Shown here: piece by piece, positions 7,333 to 13,550 of the stretch
Layout: each line of letters opens with the position of its first letter
Position numbering within the stretch: the stretch's first letter is position 1
Notes under the pieces: generated by a model
The model's database searches: none
Told to the model about the DNA's origin: nothing
Seen by the model: the letters and a program-made list of their open reading frames with translations, nothing else
Position numbers and translations under genes: made by a program
Assembly (NCBI GenBank): GCA_002437285.1
Contig: DJOV01000042.1
Span: forward strand, 1-20,418
DNA: 20,418 bases
Source: Prevotella sp. UBA6429
GTDB taxonomy: Bacteria; Bacteroidota; Bacteroidia; Bacteroidales; Bacteroidaceae
Direction of reading: 5' to 3'

Positions 7333-8319
7333 TCATTTCTGTTCTCTTCTCTTGTTTTCCTTTTGCATGTCACACTTCAGGTAGATCCCGGCGAGGATGG
7401 TGCCTGATATGCTGTGCCAGGCGCAACTGATGGCGCAAGGCAGCACGGCCAGGGGCTGCGCCGCAAAGAAGTTGGTGGCCAACACCGTGGCCAGGCCTGC
7501 GTTCTGCATGCCCACCTCGATGGAGATGGTGCGTTTCTTGGCCGTATTGAACCGTGCGAGGCGACCAGCCATGTAGCCGAGCAGATAGCCCAGCGAGTTG
7601 TGGCAGAACACCACGGCGAAGGTCCACAGGAAGAGCATCGGTCCTCGGGCCACGAGGTCATCGTGCACGGTGGAGATGACGCCGCCCACGATGATGGCCA
7701 GGCAGGTGACGCTGATGCCGGGCATGAGGCTTTGCAGGGTGGGAAACCACGTGCGACGGCTATAGAGGTAGTTGAGCGTGCAACCGATGGCCACGGGCAG
7801 GATGGTGACGATGAGGATGTTGGTGAACATGCCCACGGCGTCGATGTGGATGATTTCGCCGGCCGTGAGCTGCATGAGCAAGGGTGTCATGACCGGAGCC
7901 AGCAATGTCGAGGCGCACGTCATGCCCACAGAGAAGGCCACATCGCCATGGCAGAGGTAGCTCATGATGTTGCTCGACACGCCTCCGGGGCAGCAGCCCA
8001 CCAACAGGATGCCCAAGGCCAGGGCCGGGTCGAGGTGCCACACGTGCACCAGCAGATAGGCCACACAGGGCATGATGACAAACTGCGCGCAGGCGCCAAT
8101 GAAGATGTCGAGGGGCCTGCGGGCCAGGATCTTGAAGTCGGCCGTGGTGAGCGTCAGGCCCATGGTGAGCATGATGATGCCCAGGATGACGGTCTGCGTG
8201 TTGCCGCGCACCCAGTCGAAGAGATGTGGGAAGAAGAATGTCACGACGGCGATGCCGATGACAAACAAGGATGTGTAATGAGCCAAACACTGGCTCAGCG
8301 CCTGAAAGATTTTCAACAT
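7333..8319 (-). CDS. Bile acid:sodium symporter (BASS/SBF) family transporter
   Basis: A 328-residue integral membrane protein with about ten hydrophobic segments, running from residue 15 to the end and closing with a charged tail (KENKRREQK). It shows family hallmarks: LGIIMLTMGLTLT in the second segment, GCCPGGVSSNIMSYLCHGD in the core-domain crossover region, and EVGMQNAGLA in the second inverted repeat. Family members move bile acids or other organic anions (such as pantothenate or keto acids) with sodium; the substrate cannot be told from sequence. The start at 8319 (MLKIFQALSQ) is directly followed by a good first membrane segment. It is transcribed alone, with a tandem repeat array just upstream. 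Confidence 0.93.
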   Translation of the reverse strand: MLKIFQALSQCLAHYTSLFVIGIAVVTFFFPHLFDWVRGNTQTVILGIIMLTMGLTLTTADFKILARRPLDIFIGACAQFVIMPCVAYLLVHVWHLDPALALGILLVGCCPGGVSSNIMSYLCHGDVAFSVGMTCASTLLAPVMTPLLMQLTAGEIIHIDAVGMFTNILIVTILPVAIGCTLNYLYSRRTWFPTLQSLMPGISVTCLAIIVGGVISTVHDDLVARGPMLFLWTFAVVFCHNSLGYLLGYMAGRLARFNTAKKRTISIEVGMQNAGLATVLATNFFAAQPLAVLPCAISCAWHSISGTILAGIYLKCDMQKENKRREQK

Positions 8320-8346
8320 AATGTTTCTCTCCTGTTTTTTATATAT

Positions 8347-8470
8347 ACTAACGTAATGGCTGTAAATTCCCTATAATCTGACTAACGTAATGGCGTTCCC
8401 TATAATATGCACTAACGCAATGGCTGTAAGTTCCCTATAATATGCACTAACGTAGTGGCTGCAATAACTT
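8347..8470. repeat. Tandem 34-35-bp repeat array, about 3.6 copies, upstream of the BASS transporter
   Basis: Four units begin at 8347, 8381, 8411 and 8446 with ACTAACGYARTGGC. The first three continue to TTCCCTATAAT, with lengths of 34, 30 and 35 bases; the second has lost about five bases and the fourth is partial. The units are adjacent with no spacers, so this is a tandem repeat and not a CRISPR. The array begins 27 bases before the transporter start codon, so the promoter must lie in or beyond it. The sequence after the array, 8471-8525, shows nothing I can name. Confidence 0.9.
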
Positions 8471-8525
8471 GTTTTCTCCCAACCGGGCGGCTTGGATATC
8501 CCGACACGATGCCGCCTCGTCTCTT

Positions 8526-8577
8526 ACACAATGGCATGGCCACACGCCCATAGCAGCGTGCGGCCATGCCATTGTGT
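8526..8577. terminator. Very stable 22-bp stem-loop downstream of the thioredoxin-nitroreductase gene
   Basis: Arms 8526-8547 and 8556-8577 (outer part ACACAATGGCATGGCC) pair over 22 bases with a single A-C mismatch around the 8-base loop CCATAGCA. It lies 35 bases after the stop at 8613 on the minus strand, as a terminator or 3'-end stabiliser would. There is no T-run, so the terminator role is inferred. Confidence 0.65.
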
Positions 8578-8612
8578 GAGGTTGCGCCGGCGAGTCAGGC
8601 CCTTTCGTAGGG

Positions 8613-9641
8613 TCACTTCACAAACTGTATCTTGCCCGCGTCACGCGGCTTGGCCTCGAGCGCCTCGTCGGGATAGCCCACGGCCAGGATGTAACAGATG
8701 GCGTAGCCCTCGGGCAGGTGCAACTGGTCGATGAAGGGCTTGCACTCAGGCGTGACATGGAGAAAGCGCACCGGCCCGCCCAGGCAACAGGTGCCGAGGC
8801 CCAGCGACTGAGCCGCCAGCATCATGTTCTCGCCCATCATGCCGGCGTCCACCGAAGGTTCTCCCTCGGGTGTGGCCACACAGATCACGTTGGGCGCGTT
8901 GCGGAACATGTTCTTGAAGTTGGGGTCGCGCTTCACCTGGTCGGGGTTGGCCTTGCGGAAGAGTGCCGTCAGTCCGTCAATCCACTCCTTGCTCTCCACC
9001 ACGCGCACGGCCCACGGCTGGCTGTTCATGCCGCTTGGCGCATCGATGCCGGCCTGGGCCAGCAGCGCCAGCTTGTCGTGTTCGACTGGCCGGTCAAGGT
9101 AGCGGTGTACGGAGCGTCGCGCCTTGATGGCCCGCACCACGTCGTTGGTCTCGCCCGCCACTTTGGGCGACCAGGCGTTGAGGAAGCGCAGCGTCTTCTC
9201 CTTGCTGTATCCCTGGCCTTCCTCGAGGAAGCTCGAGTCCTGGATGTGGAGCACGTTGCCGCCCTGGTCGAGCACCACGAAGACGGGAAAGCCAAACCTC
9301 GCCGGGTTGCCCAGGCGTTGCATGAGCGACTTGGCGCGCTCGCCGCCGTCCTTGCGCGGGTTGTAGTTGACATGCAGGTAGGCGAAGTTGTCGGCGAGTG
9401 TCTTGGCAATGTCGGCATCGCGCGTGGCGAAGTCGGCGAAGCGTAGGCACCACGGGCACCAGTTGCCGCCCACCTGGCAGAGCACCAGCCGGCCCGAGCC
9501 GTCGGCCCTGACGGCCGCCAGGGCACTGTCTATTTGCGCCATGGGGTCAGTGTTCTCATTGTAGACTCGCTTCAGCTGAGCCTGCGCGCTGGCCAGCGTC
9601 GTGGCCAGCACCAGCAGGAGTGACAGGATGGTTTTCTTCAT
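8613..9641 (-). CDS. Exported thioredoxin-like/nitroreductase fusion protein
   Basis: A 342-residue protein made of two enzymes. A signal peptide (MKKTILSLLLVLATTLASAQ) is followed by a thioredoxin-fold domain (about 25-160) with the redox motif NWCPWC (Cys62, Cys65) and the cis-proline context FGFPVF near 119. A nitroreductase domain (about 168-342) follows, with the FMN-phosphate motif RRSVHR at 175-180, PSGMNSQPW at 202-210 and GENMMLAAQSLGLGTCCLGG near 270-289. Nitroreductases use FMN and usually NAD(P)H, which is odd for an exported protein; an electron supply through the thioredoxin domain is only a guess. The frame runs upstream into rpe, but ATG at 9641 gives the signal peptide and leaves 55 bases after the rpe stop. 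It is probably the last gene of the small ORF-rpe unit. Confidence 0.9.
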   Translation of the reverse strand: MKKTILSLLLVLATTLASAQAQLKRVYNENTDPMAQIDSALAAVRADGSGRLVLCQVGGNWCPWCLRFADFATRDADIAKTLADNFAYLHVNYNPRKDGGERAKSLMQRLGNPARFGFPVFVVLDQGGNVLHIQDSSFLEEGQGYSKEKTLRFLNAWSPKVAGETNDVVRAIKARRSVHRYLDRPVEHDKLALLAQAGIDAPSGMNSQPWAVRVVESKEWIDGLTALFRKANPDQVKRDPNFKNMFRNAPNVICVATPEGEPSVDAGMMGENMMLAAQSLGLGTCCLGGPVRFLHVTPECKPFIDQLHLPEGYAICYILAVGYPDEALEAKPRDAGKIQFVK

Positions 9642-9696
9642 TTCTTTTAATGTGCGTGTGTTGAGGGTTGGGTGTGTCGAGTGTGTGTAGGGTTGC

Positions 9697-10347
9697 TTAG
9701 AGTGCCTTGAGCTGGCTGATGCGCTCCTCGGGATGGTCAGCGCGGAAGACATAACTGCCACTGACCAGCACGTCAACTCCGGCCTCGGCCAGCCGGGGCG
9801 CCGTGTCTCCGTTGACTCCGCCGTCGACCTCGATGAGGGCCTTCGAGCCACTCTCGGCGATGAGCTTCCTGAGGCGTGCGATCTTCGCATAGGTGTTGTC
9901 GATAAACTTCTGTCCGCCGAATCCCGGGTTGACGCTCATCAGCAGCACCATGTCTACGTCGCTGATACAGTCTTCGAGCATCGCCACGGGTGTCGCGGGA
10001 TTGAGCGTCACGCCGGCCTTCATGCCCTCCTCGTGTATCTCGTGCAGGGTGCGGTTGAGGTGCTTCACGGCTTCGAAATGCACGTTCATCATCATGGCTC
10101 CTATGCGTGCCGTGGTGGAGATGTAGCGCTCGGGACGCTCTATCATGAGATGCACGTCAAGGGGCTTCTCGCAGATCTTGCCCACGGCTTCGAGCACGGG
10201 GAACCCAAACGAGATGTTGGGCACGAACGAGCCGTCCATCACGTCACAGTGGAGCCAGTCGGCCTCGCTGCGGTTGATCATTGCTATTTCGCTCTTGAGG
10301 TCGGTGAAGTCGGCGGCCAGGAGCGAGGGGGATACCATCGTGCTCAT
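9697..10347 (-). CDS. rpe: Ribulose-phosphate 3-epimerase
   Basis: Interconverts ribulose 5-phosphate and xylulose 5-phosphate in the pentose phosphate pathway; a cytoplasmic metal-dependent TIM barrel. The 216-residue length is normal. Visible motifs are SPSLLAADF at 6-14, WLHCDVMDGSFVPNISFG at 31-48 (metal ligands His33 and Asp35), DVHLMIE with His66, SVNPGFGGQKF at 138-148 and IEVDGGVN with Asp175, followed by the phosphate-binding SGSYVF. The start at 10347 (MSTMVSPSLL) is used; the internal Met4 is an alternative. A 41-residue small ORF ends one base upstream, suggesting coupled translation. Confidence 0.97.
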   Translation of the reverse strand: MSTMVSPSLLAADFTDLKSEIAMINRSEADWLHCDVMDGSFVPNISFGFPVLEAVGKICEKPLDVHLMIERPERYISTTARIGAMMMNVHFEAVKHLNRTLHEIHEEGMKAGVTLNPATPVAMLEDCISDVDMVLLMSVNPGFGGQKFIDNTYAKIARLRKLIAESGSKALIEVDGGVNGDTAPRLAEAGVDVLVSGSYVFRADHPEERISQLKAL

Positions 10348-10348
10348 G

Positions 10349-10474
10349 TCAGTTCATGCAATAGTTGAGTGGACGACCGGTCAGTTTCGACACACGATAG
10401 GTGTAGGCGATCTGGCGGATGAGCATGAGCGTGCGGGCGGAGGGGCCCATCTCTTCAGGGGTAAAATTCTTCAT
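10349..10474 (-). CDS. 41-residue small protein upstream of rpe, unknown function
   Basis: I translated this frame directly. It starts MKNFTPEEMGPSARTLMLIR and ends GRPLNYCMN before TGA at 10349-10351, a single base ahead of the rpe start. The composition looks like a real protein: an acidic start, an amphipathic helix rich in Leu, Ile and Arg (RTLMLIRQIAYTYRV), a basic turn and a cysteine near the C terminus. There is no signal peptide or membrane segment. The tight junction implies co-transcription and possibly translational coupling with rpe. I do not recognise a family with certainty. It could also be a leader ORF that regulates rpe. Its reality rests on composition and position only. Confidence 0.65.
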   Translation of the reverse strand: MKNFTPEEMGPSARTLMLIRQIAYTYRVSKLTGRPLNYCMN

Positions 10475-10588
10475 AGGCAGAGATGTTGTTGAGTTGTTGA
10501 GAGAGTAATATTGGTCTCCTTTCTACTTCTCTTAACGCTAAGAAACCCGCTTTATTATCATTGAGGACAAAAAATTCTCACGGGGAAC

Positions 10589-10620
10589 CTTGCCGCCACC
10601 CGACATTTGTTGTAATTTTG
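10589..10620 (+). promoter_or_regulatory. Promoter of the lipoprotein-DUF5020 pair
   Basis: CTTG at 10589-10592, a 20-base spacer and TAATTTTG at 10613-10620 fit the Bacteroidetes -33/-7 layout. The leader to the ATG at 10683 is about 55 bases. The opposite strand of 10475-10588 should carry the promoter of the small ORF-rpe unit, but no consensus -7 element is visible there. Confidence 0.65.
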
Positions 10621-10682
10621 CAGTAAATTTCGATTTGAACCGAGACACCATAACCCAAACAACATCATACGCATCGACGACA

Positions 10683-11162
10683 ATGAAGAAGACCTATTGT
10701 TTGCTGACAGCCGCCATGGCGCTGTGCCTCAGCAGTTGCAAGGAGAACTACTCGCAGGGCGAGAAAGTGGGCAACCTAATTGAGTTTACCAACAAAGGCG
10801 TGATATGGGAGTCGTGGGAGGGAAGCCTCAACATGACGCAGACGGGCATGAACACCAGCGGAGAGCCCTTCTACTTCAGCTTCGACCGCGACCGCAACGA
10901 CCAGGACTCGCTCATTGCCCTGATGAAGCAGGCGCAAGTGGAGGGCTGGAAGCTCAAGATACGCTACCATGAGGTGTGGGGATTGAAAAATATCCTCGGC
11001 AACCGCGGCGAGACCGACTACTTCGTGGACAACGTGACCGTGCTCGACCGCGACTTCGCCAACCCGCTCAAGCGCATGGACGCCACCCGGCAGGGACAGG
11101 TCGTCGACACCGTCTACGTGGTCATCGACAAGAGTGAGCTGCGGAAGAGGAGCGCCAAGTGA
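10683..11162 (+). CDS. Putative lipoprotein of a conserved Bacteroidetes type, unknown function
   Basis: A 159-residue protein with a lipoprotein signal peptide (MKKTYCLLTAAMALCLSSCK), a lipobox at LSSC and the lipidated cysteine at 19, so it is anchored in the envelope. The mature part has GEKVGNLIEFTNKGVIWESW (25-44), a pattern I associate with small Bacteroidetes and phage-related proteins sharing a 'VG-x-F-x-KG-x-WESWEG' segment, then WKLKIRYHEVWG and DNVTVLDRDF. No catalytic motif is visible. The start is set by the signal peptide; the frame is open back to 10590, but that part overlaps the promoter. It is followed 76 bases later by the DUF5020 gene and probably shares its transcript. 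Confidence 0.78.
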   Translation: MKKTYCLLTAAMALCLSSCKENYSQGEKVGNLIEFTNKGVIWESWEGSLNMTQTGMNTSGEPFYFSFDRDRNDQDSLIALMKQAQVEGWKLKIRYHEVWGLKNILGNRGETDYFVDNVTVLDRDFANPLKRMDATRQGQVVDTVYVVIDKSELRKRSAK

Positions 11163-11238
11163 CACCCCGCGCGCCATCGGCCCTCGGCGGGCCGCACACG
11201 ACAAACATCTCAACACTAAAAAACAATACGCATAAAAA

Positions 11239-12006
11239 ATGAAAAACAACTCTTTCAAGCTTTTCAGGTGCGCCGCGCTCGTAGCCCTCGCCCTGCTGCT
11301 CGGCACGGCCAAGGCTGCCGCGCAGGTCAACGCGCAAGTGCTCTACGACTTCGGCAGCGACCGCAAGTTTGTCACCCTCACACTCGAGATGTTCAAGCAG
11401 GACAAGTGGGGAAGCACCTACTTCTTCGTCGACCATGACTTCAACTACGACAAGATGGTCGTGGGCAGCAAGAACATCTCGCAGGGCGGCACCTACACCG
11501 AGATTTCGCGTGCGCTCAACTTCTGGAAGAACACCGAGATGAAGAACTGGAACCTCCACGTGGAGTACAACGGTGGCATCACCAAGAACTATCCCATCAA
11601 CAACGCATGGCTCTTTGGCGCCGAGTACTTCATCCACGACAAGACCTTCCAGAACACCCTGACCCTCGAGGCGCTCTACAAGACCATCCGCGCCACCGAC
11701 CAGCGCGTGCCCATGCAGCTGACCGCCGTGTGGACCTGCCGCGACCTCTTCGGGCTGAAGGGACTGACCTTCGACGGCTTTGCCGACTTCTGGTGGGAGA
11801 CCCACGGCGTAGACTATCGTGAGGACGGCTCCTGCGAGACCGCACACACTGTCTTCATCACCGAGCCGCAGCTCTGGTACAACGTGGGACGGCACATCGG
11901 CGTGGACAACCTCAACGTGGGCGGCGAGGTGGAACTCTCCAACAACTTCGGATCCACCGGCGGCTTCAAGTGCCGCCCCTGCCTGGGCGTGAAGTGGGAC
12001 TTCTGA
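11239..12006 (+). CDS. DUF5020-type outer-membrane protein
   Basis: A 255-residue exported protein: signal peptide at 1-29 ending in AKAAAQ, then a beta-rich mature part with alternating aromatic strands (VLYDFGSDRKFVTLTLEMF, STYFFVDHDFNY, WNLHVEYNGG) and a C-terminal LGVKWDF ending in Phe, as outer-membrane barrels do. The pattern agrees with DUF5020, a Bacteroidetes family related to nucleoside-channel (Tsx-like) barrels, so a small-solute channel is plausible but unproven. An A-rich stretch before the ATG takes the place of a Shine-Dalgarno site. It follows the lipoprotein gene in the same direction. Confidence 0.8.
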   Translation: MKNNSFKLFRCAALVALALLLGTAKAAAQVNAQVLYDFGSDRKFVTLTLEMFKQDKWGSTYFFVDHDFNYDKMVVGSKNISQGGTYTEISRALNFWKNTEMKNWNLHVEYNGGITKNYPINNAWLFGAEYFIHDKTFQNTLTLEALYKTIRATDQRVPMQLTAVWTCRDLFGLKGLTFDGFADFWWETHGVDYREDGSCETAHTVFITEPQLWYNVGRHIGVDNLNVGGEVELSNNFGSTGGFKCRPCLGVKWDF

Positions 12007-12032
12007 CGCACTCCCCGCATGGAAGATGGGTG

Positions 12033-12131
12033 GGAAAAGTGAGATTCCTGCCCGATAGCTCGATAGGAAAAGTGTGACTACCACCCGAAAGCTTGGTAGT
12101 AAAAGTATAACTTTGCAAAAAACATCTTGGA
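12033..12131 (+). repeat. Three 33-bp units with internal palindromes running into the fmt promoter
   Basis: Units start at 12033, 12066 and 12099 with G(G/T)AAAAGT. The first two match at roughly three quarters of positions and each contains an inverted repeat: TTCCT..AGGAA across the first unit boundary, and CTACCA..TGGTAG within the second. The third unit keeps AAAAGT and then becomes the -7 element and the start of fmt. The phase is exactly 33 bases. Confidence 0.65.
12108..12115 (+). promoter_or_regulatory. Bacteroidetes -7 promoter element for fmt
   Basis: TAACTTTG is a perfect TAnnTTTG match ending 16 bases before the fmt ATG, so the mRNA leader would be only about 10 bases. No clear TTTG lies at the normal -33 distance; the palindromic unit at 12066-12098 occupies that place. 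Confidence 0.6.
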
Positions 12132-13097
12132 ATGGACAAGAAAGACTTAAGAATCATATTCATGGGAACGCCCGAGTTTGCGGTGGGCACGCTGAGCCGC
12201 CTCGTCGAGGGCGGTTACAACGTGGTGGCCGTGGTGACACAGCCCGACAAGCCTGTGGGGCGCCACCAGGACCAGCTGCAGCCCAGCGAGGTGAAGCGCT
12301 ACGCCCTGGCCCACGGCCTGCCCGTGCTGCAGCCGGTGAAGATGAAGGATCCGGCCTTCGTGGCCGAGCTCCAGGCCTATGAGGCCGACCTGCAGGTGGT
12401 GGTGGCCTTCCGCATGCTGCCCGAGGTGGTGTGGGCCATGCCCCGCTTCGGCACGTTCAATGTGCATGCCGCCCTGCTGCCCCAGTACCGTGGCGCGGCA
12501 CCCATCAACTGGGCCGTCATCAACGGCGAGACGGAGACGGGTGTCACCACCTTCTTCCTCGACCACGACATCGACACGGGCCGCATCATCCTCAGCAAGC
12601 CCTTTGCCATCCCCGACGATGCCAACGTGGAGTATGTCTACGACGGGCTGATGCGCCTGGGCGCCGACGCCGCCATCGAGACGGTGGACGCCATCCTCCA
12701 GGGCGACGGCCATGTGACCTCCATCGAACAGGCACCCCTGGCCGAGGGCACCGTGCTCCACGGTGCACCCAAGATATTCAAGGAGACATGCCAGGTCAGG
12801 TGGGACCAGACGGCCAAGCGGGTCTACGACTTTGTGCGAGGCCTCTCGCCCTATCCCGGCGCATGGACCACGCTGGCGCCCAAGGGCACCGTGCTCAAGG
12901 TCTACGGTGCACGCAAGACGGGCGAGGCCACGACCGACGCGCCCGGCACCATCAGCGTGAGCGGCCACCGCCTGCTCGTGGCCTGCGCCGATGAGTGGCT
13001 CGAGCTGCGCGAGGTGCAGATGGCGGGCAAGAAGCGCATGGCCGCCGACGCCTTCCTCAACGGCAACCGCGACATCGACGGCGCCACCTGCCGCTGA
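12132..13097 (+). CDS. fmt: Methionyl-tRNA formyltransferase
   Basis: Formylates initiator Met-tRNA using 10-formyltetrahydrofolate; cytoplasmic. The 321-residue product has the family's two domains. The N-terminal Rossmann-like catalytic domain shows RIIFMGTPEFAV at 7-18, VVTQPDKPVGR at 34-44, FNVHAALLPQYRGAAPINWA at 109-128 (catalytic Asn110, His112) and DHDIDTG at 144-150 (Asp148). The C-terminal OB-like domain (about 210-321) includes RGLSPYPGAWT. The start at 12132 gives the usual short N terminus. It is monocistronic here, with a repeat-bearing promoter in front and repeats downstream. Confidence 0.97.
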   Translation: MDKKDLRIIFMGTPEFAVGTLSRLVEGGYNVVAVVTQPDKPVGRHQDQLQPSEVKRYALAHGLPVLQPVKMKDPAFVAELQAYEADLQVVVAFRMLPEVVWAMPRFGTFNVHAALLPQYRGAAPINWAVINGETETGVTTFFLDHDIDTGRIILSKPFAIPDDANVEYVYDGLMRLGADAAIETVDAILQGDGHVTSIEQAPLAEGTVLHGAPKIFKETCQVRWDQTAKRVYDFVRGLSPYPGAWTTLAPKGTVLKVYGARKTGEATTDAPGTISVSGHRLLVACADEWLELREVQMAGKKRMAADAFLNGNRDIDGATCR

Positions 13098-13130
13098 CCC
13101 TGCCGTCGGCAAACGGATAGCCATGGTTGT

Positions 13131-13182
13131 CGGCGCAAAAGTTGGTCACGGATGACAGTCGGGATAGAACGCGACAAAGTCG
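13131..13182 (+). repeat. Decayed third copy of the 83-bp dispersed repeat
   Basis: AAAAGTTGGTCACGGATGA, then GATAGAACGCGACAAA, aligns with the left and central parts of the repeat at 20311-20393 (AAAAGTTTGTCACGGA and AAATAGAACGCGAAAA), with small indels and a divergent right half. It lies between the fmt stop and the MITE-like element. The orientation is the same as the right-end copy. Confidence 0.6.
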
Positions 13183-13198
13183 AGCGCGGCCAATTATG

Positions 13199-13398
13199 TT
13201 AAGGTGGGTTCTATCAATTACCACCATAGCAACATAAATAAGATTGTGGGTTACGTTTTGTCATCTTTGGGTCTCTTTTTGGCCCATTCCGCCTGCTTGC
13301 TCGGTCACATAGCCCGCTATGCTCCCTCGCGCGCTAACGAAATGGCCTCAAAAAGAGCCTCGAAATCTGACAAAGCTAATTTATAGAACCCACCTTAA
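13199..13398 (+). mobile_element. MITE-like ~200-bp element, copy 1
   Basis: The element is bounded by inverted termini of about 20 bases: AAGGTGGGTTCTATCAATTA on the left, and TAATTTATAGAACCCACCTT on the right. It is flanked by TTAA or TA. Its interior also pairs: GGTCTCTTTTTGGCC opposite GGCCTCAAAAAGAGCC, and CATAGC-CC-GCTATG as one apex hairpin. The reverse complement of 15733-15928 is clearly homologous along the whole length. No transposase is present. A 60-codon open frame inside (13204-13386) is broken by stops in the other copy. The gene-free stretch 13098-13550 holds this element, the decayed 83-bp repeat and two hairpins. Confidence 0.8.
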
Positions 13399-13431
13399 AT
13401 TTGAAATTTGAGCAAGACTCACTGAGAAGCT

Positions 13432-13461
13432 AAGGTGCAGCCCTTTGACAGGCTGCACCTT
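13432..13461. terminator. Hairpin between MITE-like copy 1 and the protease terminator
   Basis: AAGGTGCAGCC at 13432-13442 pairs perfectly with GGCTGCACCTT at 13451-13461 around an 8-base loop. It could end transcripts coming from either side; there is no long T-run. Confidence 0.55.
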
Positions 13462-13477
13462 CGTTCATGTGGGGCTG

Positions 13478-13534
13478 AAAAAGGAAACCGGACTGATCGC
13501 CACCTCGCGTGGCACTCAGTCCGGTTTCCTTTTT
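13478..13534 (-). terminator. Rho-independent terminator of the protease gene (possibly bidirectional)
   Basis: Arms 13478-13496 (AAAAAGGAAACCGGACTGA) and 13516-13534 pair perfectly over 19 bases, with a GCCAC/GTGGC stem inside the loop. A/T runs are built into both outer ends, and the protease stop at 13551 lies 16 bases away. Confidence 0.85.
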
Positions 13535-13550
13535 TATATGGGTGCTGTTT

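Noticed and set aside
8347..8470. Possible mini-CRISPR
   Set aside because: Units are directly adjacent with no unique spacers, and no cas genes are present.
12033..12131. Possible CRISPR remnant
   Set aside because: The 33-bp period has no separate spacer component, and the third unit is the fmt promoter itself.
13204..13386. Small 60-codon frame that automated annotation could call a hypothetical protein
   Set aside because: It lies wholly inside the MITE-like element, starts at a GTG in the terminal repeat, and the matching frame in copy 2 is broken by stop codons.
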